A stretch of DNA of 64,000 nucleotides, taken from contig OZ022259.1 in the NCBI GenBank assembly GCA_963978905.1, forward strand, positions 55,198,727-55,262,726, read 5' to 3'. Below the pieces are notes generated by a model. The model was given only the letters and a program-made list of their open reading frames with translations, ran no database searches and was not told the DNA's origin. The translations under genes and the position numbers were made by a program. Numbering within the stretch: the stretch's first letter is position 1; the number at the start of each line of letters is the position of its first letter. This DNA is from Trichostrongylus colubriformis (taxonomy: Eukaryota > Nematoda > Chromadorea > Rhabditida > Trichostrongylidae). Of the stretch, positions 34,401 through 46,400 are shown one piece after another.

Positions 34401-37400
34401 CTGCTCGCATTACACGGGGGAGAGCAAAATGGGTTCATTTGCACTCCGATTTGATGTGCGCGGCAGTATGCTTTGCATAAATGGTTGTGATATAATAAAG
34501 CAAAGCAAGAACATCGAAGTTGTTGAGAACGGTGATGCAAATGAGGGACATCACATCGAAACAAAGAAAAGTCGGCTAAGTTGGAAGTTTATTGTAGAGA
34601 ATCCATAGACTGAACAGACGCAAGGATAGGGCTGGGATGAAATGGGTTGCAAAAAGCATGCAAGGGTGCAAAAAGACCATTTCTGCACTTCTAAGTCAAG
34701 CCCACTCGAAAATTCTTCTAAGCCTTGCTGGTCGAATTAGCGTTTGCATTTCAGCAGTAAACGTCATGGCCGATGACGCAAAACAGCTCGGCTTTAACGT
34801 GAAGACTTTCAAAGATAGACATGGTGACAATCGACCTTTTGTCGTTTTTGATACGGTTCATGCCGTGGAGGCCTCCAAGTTTGCTGCAAACTTTGACAAG
34901 TTCAAGGACATGTGCAGTGTGTGTGATTGGTGTCACTGTCTATTTTAGGGGACCGTTCACGGATTTTGAGTTTTTCTGTTTACTCATGATGTATCTGCTT
35001 GCTGCGGGCCTCATGCAAAATACGGGCAATACAGCGCAAAAACACAAATCCAGCTGGAGTAGAGCTCCTCAAAGTAACGTCTGAGGAGGTGGGGCAGTCT
35101 GTAATGGCAGCGCCACGAGGGGTCTGGGAGCAAGGCGCGAAGGCCAAGTGATCGGAGACGCGAAGTGGGAAGCAATCAAGCCCTGGTCGCGGAAATTCGT
35201 TCTGCGTCCTTTCTGACGACAACTCGTGAAAGTTTTTGGCGCAAGCTGAGACGGGTTGCTATTTTCCCAGTTGTTCGATATCTGCATTGGAACAGAAAAT
35301 CGCTTTACCATTCTGTTTTTTCTGTTCATGTACATCAGTAAACTGATTTTGTGAGGAAGTAGAACCATGGAATTTTCGTGAACGATCCCTTCATGTTTAA
35401 AGAAAGAAATGAATACTCACTATCCAGATGTTTGCAAATGGCTATGTTGCCTCACGCTACGACTTCTACAACTATGAAGAATACAAGAAAGCTATTTCGG
35501 GAGTAAGCTTATAACTAATTTTGGCTTGTGTCTCATGCGAGCCTCGGGTTTATTTTGAATAGATCTGATAGGCTTTTCTCAGATTCACTCATATCTCATT
35601 AAGTGTTTTCTTGGGGTCCGCTTCCTTCGCCCTACGCCACGTTAAGCAGTGAAGCCAAACTGTATAACTGTTCGAGGGTCTACTGCCCCGACAAGCTAAG
35701 TTGATAAAGCTGACTATCGCGAGGATGCCTCTTAGATGGGCTGATTCAAGTGACGGTAGCTTTCTTGCGCCTTCCCCTCCACATCCATTAGAAAGAGATT
35801 ATGCGGACTCTTGGACCGGCCAAATGAAGAGAAATCCTTCGCCCTGCATGGTAGCAGCTATTTGTGTTTTCATACGAGGTTGTCTTTACCATTTTATTTT
35901 AGGTTAGTAGATACCGACTTTTCCGAACTACAGTTTCTCGTGGGCCGGATAAGACCGAGCCATTTGACTGTAATGACAAGGATCTTGCGAAAAATCAAGA
36001 TGTTTACTCGAAGGCCTTCAAAATCAAATTCAATTATCATCTTCCGTTCAACTCAAGCACAGCGGTTGGTGCCGTCGAAATCGTTTTTGAGAATGCGTGA
36101 GAGACAGGCGTTGTAGTTAGAAGATAGTACGCAAACCCACACTATTACACTACATTAAAGCCGTTGGCCGAATAAGTTGGCTGCCACCCATTGTAAGTGG
36201 TGGAAGTCTTTGGCTTGTTTTGTATTGGAAAGCGATGAAGCCGTCTCAGTGAAATGTATTCGCAGTACATGTGCGTGCCAGCAAGGTTGTTGGCTGGAGA
36301 CCATTCTCAAAGGCACTGGGAGGTGGGATAGCACCAGGTCAGAAAGCGTGTCTGGAAACACTATTCTTTGTGAACGAGCATTAGAGCTCACAGGGGAGGG
36401 AGAATGTGCAGCGAGACTCGCGTTGAAAAACGCAGGCCCTATTGCGATCCTAGCGCGCTCCGCCTCGAACTGCACGCTTCAGTGGCCGAGTTGGCTGCAG
36501 GCTGTGACAGAAAAAGCAGAACTGATTTAACCCTCTAAATGATGTTAAACAAACGGAACAACGAACAGAAAGAAACAAGATAATGAATGGGAGAAGGAGC
36601 GAAGAAGTATAAAAATTTGTTCATGATGGGAAATATCCAATGAATCCACACTAAACGTCATGGCAAGGCGTGCATGCAATAGGCAAGCTACAAGCTGGTA
36701 CTGTAGGTCAACATTGCCTCCTCCCGGTGTCTTTGAGGGGCTGACTTTCCGACTACGGACCATCTTCGTCCAGAGCACAAACCACGCTCGTATTTGAAAG
36801 TTACCCTCTACACCGCCAAACTCTTCCCCTTACCATTTGTGATCGAAACTCAGTAAAACAGCTCAAAATCTACGATAAGAGAGAAAAGCTTGGCACCGCT
36901 AGAGCGGAATTGTGCGGGTGTGTGTACTTACGACGAACTTCCATGCGGCCGCGCGCGACGAGCGGCTTAGCGGGTGCGAGTACCGGTGGCAGGGCATGGC
37001 AGTGTTCAAGCGAGGCAGTTTGCATGGGTGGAGGAGGCAGAGTGGCATGGGTGGAAGTGCAGACGTGACGCAGCCACGCTCTGCCGGGCTCCCAAGGGCA
37101 ATCGGTTCGGCAAATCGTACGGATGGCGCCGCGAAGCGATTTTTCGTTGGAGACACACGCCCTAACTGTGCCAGTCTTGGTTAAAAGCACCGTGCACGAG
37201 AAAACGAGTTTCTCTGTTACTCATTATTTATATTGCATTTAAATATTCAACAGCAATTGAGACTACAAAATGTTTATTCAAAAGACTCAAAAGACCCCTC
37301 AAAAGTATATTGTATTTACTTAATCAGTTGGGCTGGCGCACACTACTGCGCGCGTCACACATGGAAGCATGCTGATTGGGCTCGATCGATATCGATCGAT

Positions 37401-40400
37401 CAGTATCATCATTCGAACGCTTTGCAAAAACACAGAATTCGCAAAAACGGGAAAAGGAAATCAGATCCCTCCCCGTCCTTCCGCACCAATCGATATCGAT
37501 CGAGCTCATTCGCATGCTTCCATGTGTGACTCGCGCAGTAGTATGCGCCAGCCCAACTGTATCTAAAATTCATGATCCCAGCTTTGTTACCACGCGAGAT
37601 ATGAATTTCCCGCCACTTGCCTTTCGAGGCTCCTCATCACCTCTTATCAGTTGCTATCACTTTCGGTCTCTCACCATCAATGTTCCCTTATCACCCCCTA
37701 TATCACTTGTAAAATTCAGGCTCCAAGCTTTGCTGCGACGTGCGATATGAGTTTCGTGACAGACAGACGGACGGACACACACACACACACACAGACAGAC
37801 AGACAGACAAACGGATTATATATAGTAGTGATAAGGGCTGCATGCAAAGTTTCACGCGAAATAGTGAGAATGAATGCCCCTCCCCCCGCCCCAACCGCCG
37901 CTGCGTAGACGTATAGTGGGAACAAAAATTTTGTGAATTGTTCCACTCTTCGTCTCCGACCGCGGCGGACAATAGGGAGGGCATGTACGTCGAGTCCCTC
38001 ATCCCTTGGTCACCATTTAAGGAGTTATATCTCAGCCGGATTCTCACTTTTTCGCGTAAAACTTCCCACGCGGCCCTTATTGAGCAAATACAACATAAAT
38101 ATATGGGTAACAGAGAAACTAATTTTTTTCGTGCACGATTCCTTTGAATATGATCAGGGAATGTCATGGTTTTATAGTATACTGAATGTATTCGTACTTG
38201 CATCTCTCACTTTTACGGCGCCAATGGCACCACATTGTGAGCTTCTGATACATCTGCTAGTGAAAGCAGATGTATCAGAAGCTCACAATGTGGTGCCATT
38301 GGCGTTTCCTCATTTTTAGGAGGTAGCATTCAGACTGCTCATAATTTGATTTCCTATGGAAGCACAAACTGCGTCATGTTTCCGAGTGAAATTTCAACCT
38401 CGCACATCCGAAGTCTTCAATTGACGTCAAGCCGTTCTCATCATCCTTCCAGACATATGTATGCTACCGGAAAAGTGTTGTTATGTTGCAATCAGCAGAT
38501 GTATCCGAGCAGCAAGATGTACCTCGAATATCGTGCTGGTGGAAAGCGCGGTAACACAACGACACTTCTAGGAAAGCTCGACCGAGGGGTGTCGGAATGG
38601 CTCTTGTATTTGCAGGGTTTTATAGTAGTACACGACACCAAAATTTTTCAAGGGAATGCCCTGAAGAATTTTAAATCCGCTGAAAAATTCACGGTCAGGG
38701 AACTGGGGGGGGGGGGAGGATGCTCATCTGGTAAAGATGATATTTTGCCATTTGCGAGCTACAGATGCAAGAATTAAGACGTGGAAGTTCTGAACAAACT
38801 AACATTGCTGATTAAAACAAAGTCATCATAATAAGCACGCCTTCACCTTCGATACGAGTTGACTGTTTGCATGTAGCTCCAGATTTCCAAAGAAGATAAA
38901 TTTATTGAATCTTGTTCCATTGTAATGGGAGAAAGCTCCAATATATTTCGAAGGAGTGCGAGTTGGGCAAGAGATAATCCTGGTATAATGGCTAGGCCAC
39001 CGTCAGACTTCGCGATTATGCGATTTTGTGATTTTGCATTGTCGCTGCTCTGCACGCGAGTTTGCGGCAGTGCACAATCTCGGTATCGTAGTATCAAGTG
39101 TGAAATTGGGACGTAGCAGAATCGCAGAAACGCAATATCGCGAAGTCTGACGGCGGTCTTAGGATTCAGCCACCTCACTTCTGCAGTGTTTCTTGTGCGA
39201 AGGGCAAGTAAGCGTGTCTTAAAAGGAGCTTTGGCCTCTTGCCATTCGGCAATGTCGGGAGGAAGCTTCAATGCATGATGGGTCTACGCAATATTTGCTT
39301 GCAGCAAAGTCTTTGGCGAATTTAAAAAAGCAACAGACGAAATGTGGCAAATATTCCATCGTTCTCTTTAACTGCATTCTTGACTTGGCTTTTGACAGTG
39401 GGGTTCGCAAAGTGGAGTTCATTACTAAAAGCGCTGGACACTGGGCTTCTTGCTAGAAGCAAGAAAAAAACTGTAATCTAGTGAAGAACAGCAGACTCCT
39501 CTCCTCGAAGTGCGGTCTGTCCTCTTTCTGTCTAGAAGAAATCAGTTCTTTCTGATTTCCGATTCTGATAAGGTTGATTGCTTCTGAACGCAGGGAGAAC
39601 AGACCGCTTCTCAGAAGAGGAATTCGCTGACTCTCGCTAAATTGAAGTTTTTACTTGCTTCTAAAAGTGAGTGAGAACGATTCCCTCGATAAATTTAATT
39701 GAGAAGCACTCTTCTAGAATATTTATGTTCGTTCACTCAGACTTTTGACCTCAACTCGTAATAAGCCTCTCGTCACGCCCAGGAGTTCCTGAACCATTAG
39801 TCATGTCGTTCAACTGGACGAACAGACAACCGTAACCTTGGATAGCATTAGCTGTTTTGATTCTTTGCTGCACCCTCAGTCGAAGAATCACTGCGAGTTT
39901 GTCGTTTGGGTGTGTCGCTTCTGATCCTTTCAAGAATTGCAAAATTGCTTTGAAGTGCATGCAATATAATAGTATGGAATGCCAACACTGGATGAAGCAA
40001 AAAGGCAGTTCTCAAAGATGAGCACATTCACGGTGAGGTAACTATTCAACAAAGTATGTAGCACTGAAAGCTCGACTATCAAAAAACGTTCGGGCATTCC
40101 TCTCACAATCAGGGGTGTTGGGCGGTGTAGAGGGTGGCTTAGACCTCTAGCCACGTAAAGGATTTTGAGGAGGGCCATAGTCAAAACGTCAGCTCATCAT
40201 TACGACCTCTTTGGGATGTATGGAGCAATGTCCATGCCGGGCATCAACGAAGAGGGAAGTTGCGGTCCAATAAAGTTTGTCGTTGACCATTATTCTTTTC
40301 TTGTTTATTAGCAAGTGAAACCGGATCATTGGGCGCCTTCATATCCAATGAACACGTGTGCCGATACTCCGCGAATAACGGCGGTGATGTCAGCAGACGG

Positions 40401-43400
40401 ATATCGAGACATGCCAGCTATCGCACGGCTTCCTGTCATCTGTACTTTCGGTCAGTTATTTCGTGAGACGTTTGTAAGCTAAAATTGTTATCAGCCAGTT
40501 TTAGGAAATCCGCCTGACGTGCAACTGCGTGGCAAAAACGACATCTGCTCTCAAGCGGCACACTTCGACGAAAAGGAAGGCCGATGTGTGTGCAATAACC
40601 CGCAAGATGATGCCACTGTTCAGGAGCCTAAACGTTACGCAAATTTCCCTCCCGTGAGTGCTACCCTGAGATAAGGGCTCAACACTGAAGTAGCATTGCA
40701 GGAGGCCATAAAAACAGATTTTTTTTCACGTCTTTCGGTGTGCTAGAAGCCCTTGGCTCAAGCGTTCCTATTTCAGTTCTGCAAGTTCGATTACTGAACT
40801 CGTATTGTACGAGCAACATTTATCTGTTTGATCCACTCAGAAAAGTGATGAGTTCTTCACCTTTGGTCGGCAGAGAGTTGAGGAGTCACCCAAGCCACTG
40901 CACTGAACAAAGGCCTTTATCACCGATGTTACGATAGGATCGGTGCAACCATTTTCCGGGATTTGATTACTTTATGCATGCTCTCACTGCTCAATTGCAC
41001 ATACACTCAGACTACAGATTGTAGCACCGTTCTAGTGGCTTTTTCTCGAGATTAGGCTCTTTAATTTGAGCTTTTACTGCTTCTCTTTTACCGAGACTAG
41101 TTTGTCTACACTGCGCGCGTCACATGGTGGAATTATGCAGTGTGTACATGGTCGATACTGACTGATCGATATCAGTAGAAATTGTCTCGGTGAGGTGCTG
41201 TGCGCCAATCAAATTGGTATCGGTAATATGACCAACTGAAATACTAGGTTGCCCCAAAAGTCTTGTAGGATTTTTCCGATCATCACTTTTTATTATTTTT
41301 TCTTCAAAAAAACAACAATTAGGCAACAGCGTATTCACCATTGCTATCGAGAACACTCTGCCACCTCGTAGGTAAATCGTTGACTCCCTCCTCCCAGAAC
41401 TCTGGGCTCTGAGAGTCGAAGAAGTCAGCGATTGCCTTCGCAAGCAAGTCATAATCAACGAATTTTCTCTTGGCCAGGAAGAATCAAAGAGGATGGGTAA
41501 GGTGATAGTCAAAAGGGGCAATGTCTGAAGAGTATGGCGGGTGGGGCAGCAAATCCCAGCAGGGCTCCAGTAGCTTGGTCAGGGTACACTTCGTGACGTA
41601 TGGGCGGGCGTTGTCATGAAGTAGTGTGACGGCAGACCTTTTCCGGCGCTTTTCTCGAACAGCGACGATGAACTGCTGGAGCTGGTGGGTACATACGGGA
41701 GCGGTGACTGTCTCGCCTTGTACCAGCACCTCTTGGTTGAGCATTCCTTCCGCGTCCAGAAGCAGCAGAGTAGAATCTCCTTCGGATGGAGGTCGGACAT
41801 GGGCTGCATTGGCGGCTCGGCGTCACGTAGCAGCCAAAAGGCGAGGGGTGCGTTGATATCGTACATGTCCCAGCTTTCATCGCCCGTAGCCAAATAGACG
41901 AGAAAGTCGTTGCGATGCGGGCGGAGCAGCAGATTGCTCACACGGGCACTTTCGTGAGCATCCGTCAGGACATGAGGTCCATCGCGACAGCACCTTCCGA
42001 TAACCGGGCTCGTGGAGGCGACTATTTACGGTTATGGGTGTTTGTCCATTCCTCTCCCCCAGCTCGCGCATGGTGGTTTCAGGATCGTCGCGAACGGCGG
42101 AGAGCAGCGTCTCGTCGCAAATGCGTGTGGGCGTCCCGTGTGTGGCTTGTCTTCCATGTCAATCTCGCCCTTGCTGAAGCTGATGAGCCAGCGGCGCACA
42201 ATCCTGTAGCTCACACATCTCTTGCCCAATGCAGCGCTGATGGAGTCGTAAGCTTCCGTCGCTTTGCTGCCCCAACACCACTCATAGTAGATGACACCGC
42301 GTGTTGGGTGGGTATCGAAAACGGGCATTGTAGCTCGCTCCACGGGATCTGGTGGGTCAATATATATTTTCCTAAAAAGCATAGGGGACGTTCTACCATA
42401 TTCCTGAACCGCCTAGACCTTCTCGAACTAAACAAGAGTTATTAATTTTTCTGGAAAAATCCTTCAAGACTTTTGGGACAACCTAATACATATTAATGCA
42501 GAAAATGGTGCGTTAATACCATAGCACGGTAAAGCTGGCTTTCAGGTGCTGTTAATTTTAATTCTGTAAGCCACCAAAGCCACCAACTTCAAGAGAGACA
42601 TGTCATCGTAAGGAGTGGGCTCTGGCACAGTAGTGCACGAATAACGCGGTAGAACTATGTAATGTTGAAATGGCCGATAGGACCAGTCGACATCGCAGAA
42701 GTTCATATCGCTTAACACATACTGTGGTACGTATTGCTGAGAGTTAGCCCAACTAGTATCTGCGTACAGCGGCCGAAACATTGCTGTGCTTCTGCTATCT
42801 CAATACTAGGAACCACCACACAGTCAGAGTTCAGTGGTTAAACCATATAGTTGATCCATATTTGGCCTTTTATCGCTGCTTGTCACACCATTTTTCCGGT
42901 ATTGTGAAGTGCAGCGGCCGATACTCTTTGTCACAACGGATAGGAGCAAAATTTGTTAAGCCGCTGATCATTTACGATTTGAGCTGTAGTGGTCGTGTTG
43001 CAGCAGTGAGCAGTTGTATTGGATTTCTCACACTCATTTACAGTCTCTTATCGGCCTTCGATAGCTAATATCAGCTGTATTCCCGGCCACACGCTGCTGA
43101 AGTGCCCGTACGATCCTATATAAGTGCCTGCGCTATACCATTACCTTGAACAGTTCGACGAATTTAACGAGATTTCCTTCCTGACATTCTCAGCATCCAC
43201 GTTATAATTTTGAATCTTCCACCGCTGAATACTTTTCCATTCCTCATACTTCTAAAGTTGTTATCGCCCCATCGTTAACCCGTAAAGAGCACGTTTGATG
43301 ACACTTGTCTTCTAACTCCCTTTATTAGCCGTTTCGGCTGTTATCAAGACCATTCACCCTCCACCAGTGTTTCTCTGCCTCCCCTATCTGATACGTAAAA

Positions 43401-46400
43401 TTCAAGATCTCACCTTCGATGCGACGCGAGCGGTATTGTATAGACCGCTTGACAAAGTCCCACCATGTCAACTAGAAAGAAGGCGTCAATATAGGTTTTG
43501 TTCGAAGTATAGATGATCAATATACGTTCGATTACATGCCCCTAAAATGCGATAAGATTTCCTCTGGCCCAGACACACCCGAACGGCCGTCGGCTGACCC
43601 CATTATGCAAGAAAATAGATTGAATATGAGTGATCCAAAATTACAGCAATAAAATACCTAGTGATACTATGCGATCGGCAATAGTTTCTCTTACAGGTTT
43701 GATAGATTCTGAAAGGGAGACCGTATCTAGGTCCCCGTCCAGGGAAGTCGTACTGGCCATTTTCCTCGACACCAGGGTGCGCTCTGGGCACAAAGCCTGC
43801 GCTTTCATGATTTACTCGTTCCTTTCAAGACTACTCCGACGCGAGCATAAGAAGATTTGTGTGGCGATCACCTGCGACTCACGGCAAATGCTTTTCCTCG
43901 CCCTTTCATCATTGTGCCCAAGCCAAAGGCGATTCTATCGACTTCTGGAACATACTATGATGCGTAATTGGAACTGTTTGTTGATTAGATATACCAGTAA
44001 ACTTCATATTGATACCTCTTTATTCCCTAGTGTGGTTAGACTTTTTTTGCCGCACCGTGTATAGAACAGGATTGTACCTTTATAACTTCGTGACGGTCAG
44101 TCAGTCTAGTCACAGCCGTTTCGGACGTCACCAGCGGAAGCGGTAGCCACCACGCGTTCTTGTAGCTCTTCTCTTCGTTCCTTGTTTTGCCTGGTTCTAC
44201 CATCGAGCTCCTTCATGTACCCGTGCAACAGTGGATAGTAAGGAGAGCAACGCGGGTCTGAGTTCAGGTGTTTTAGCTATTTGTTCCTCGCCTTCTTCCT
44301 CACCAGCGTCCCATTAGCCTCTCTAAGCCACCTAAGAACGTCGCAAAATGTGCTTTCATGATAGATCCGAAAGCGCATGAATATCGTTAGCTGCCGTGTA
44401 GGAAGATTGCTCCTATGCGAGCATAGATACATCTAATCTGAAAGTTCTGCAAATTTTGAATTAAGTTGCTGAAAAAGGCTAATTTCAAGGGTACACTGTG
44501 CGTTTCTTGTAATTCGCAGAAGGAGACAAAGTCAATCATTTTTATTATGGATAAGTCTGGAACGGTCGGAGAAAAGGGAATGCAACAGGTGGGCTTCAGC
44601 AGTCTTTACATGCCTCCTTCCAGTCTTTCCATCTTTCGCCGCTGTTAAGGGTGGTTATCCAATGTTCACCTCCGTGAGTAGTAGCCTCCTTTCCGCCCAC
44701 GGTCTCGTGGGAGTGATGAATACTATTGGAGGGCTTGTTATGGCCTATATGGCAACAGGACTTTAATAAGAGCAGAAGTGATTATCGATGATCAATTCAT
44801 TTTTTTGAGTAGCTCTGTTATCAGTCTCCCTGAAATAATTCCCATTAATGTAGAGCGCATTTCGCGAGTAGGCGCGCATACCAGGTAAATGTCTGTCATG
44901 TTCTACTGGCTAAGCACATCCTGGTCGGTCCAGTAGAAGTCGAGAATCTTGATGGGAATGGCACAGAAGCCCTTATTTTAGCTGGAAATTATAGTCCATA
45001 TCCCGGAGTTGAGGGGAGGGGCCTCACGGCTTGCGCTGCTAACGTCTTCATTAAATTTAAACTTCTGATAAAGACATAGTTCGTTGTATAGTGCGCTAAA
45101 CTCTATTTCTTTCATAAACTGGCTTTTTATGCGCTGAAATCTGGATTTTTAATCTTCAGGAGAAGGAATTCATGCTGAATTTGATGAGCATAATGACAAA
45201 AGTGAAGGCGGGAGTAGCCATCATCAGTTGTCCTTCTGTCAAAGCTCTTGAATTGAAGGAATATTCGTCAAAGGAGATGAGGTAATTTTCTCAGTGTGCA
45301 AATGGAAATGAGCGACTTATGACTCTTTTTCTTGATGCAGTAAGTCGAATACTCAGGACTGATATTTGGTATTCAGGGACGCACGTTTGAATAAGGGGTG
45401 CACATATAAACTGATCAGCACTTCTTGTATAGGGCTGGTCAGGACGTGTTTCGGCAGGGTATGGCATCAAAAATAAGGATATGCCATTGTAGCGAAAGCG
45501 TTGCTAACGTGAGAATTATCCAGTTGTAGACCTCGATATCGCTGAGTATCATCCGATATTCTTCTACCCCCTCAGTGCTGTTAATGGGCATGGTGAGTCC
45601 GCGCAGGTTTCGCGTCGGCAACCGCGTGAGGTTGCCAAACGCGAAATCGCAAGTGTCATGCATGGTGAACCCTTGTAATAGTCGCGTCAGCGACGCCCAC
45701 CAAGAGTCCACCTGGGGCTCCGCCCACCGTCGCCGGATTGAAGTTATTCGATTCATCGTATTGTTGTGAAGCGGCCACAGCCGCAAGAAAAATAAAGATT
45801 GGTGCTAGGGATTAGCTTCATTGAGATATCGCACACTATCACGCGAAGAATACGGTGGAGTCATGTGATGTGGAAATGGTCGATACTGTGCAATCAATAT
45901 CGAAGAAGTCCACATCGCAAAGTTTCACACTGTGATAAACGCAGTAGTGGGCGATAGCTCAGCAGGTACCCTTACATACCTGCCATTACTCGGAATTTCA
46001 AGCAATTGAGCTGTCGAAACGCCCCTACTGATATCGGAGCTCCATGCTCACTTAGTCAGCATTTAGTTCTTGTAAAATGCAGCGGTAAACTACTGATTTA
46101 TCGCTTAATTTTATTGGTCGTAGTTTACCTCTGCACATCACATCAACCACTTTCCGGAATTCTAATCATTGGCTGGTGGGATCCTTTGCTACGGCTGATG
46201 TTCTGAACAGGAACGAAATTGTTGATCTTCTCATCAAGTAATTGATCTCCTCATCAATTGAAACTCAAGAAGTAGTATTCACTACTGAAGAGTTTGGACA
46301 GTTTTGCGTCGATAGTTTTGGATTCGATGTCGTCGTTTAGTAGGAAATGTCCACAGAATTAGCATCTAATTTTCGTATGTTGATGGTGGATCGATTTGTC

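Noticed and set aside
43630..44064. 144-codon open frame in intron 8 of the VWA gene
   Set aside because: No family resemblance, no splice partners in phase, and composition typical of chance frames.
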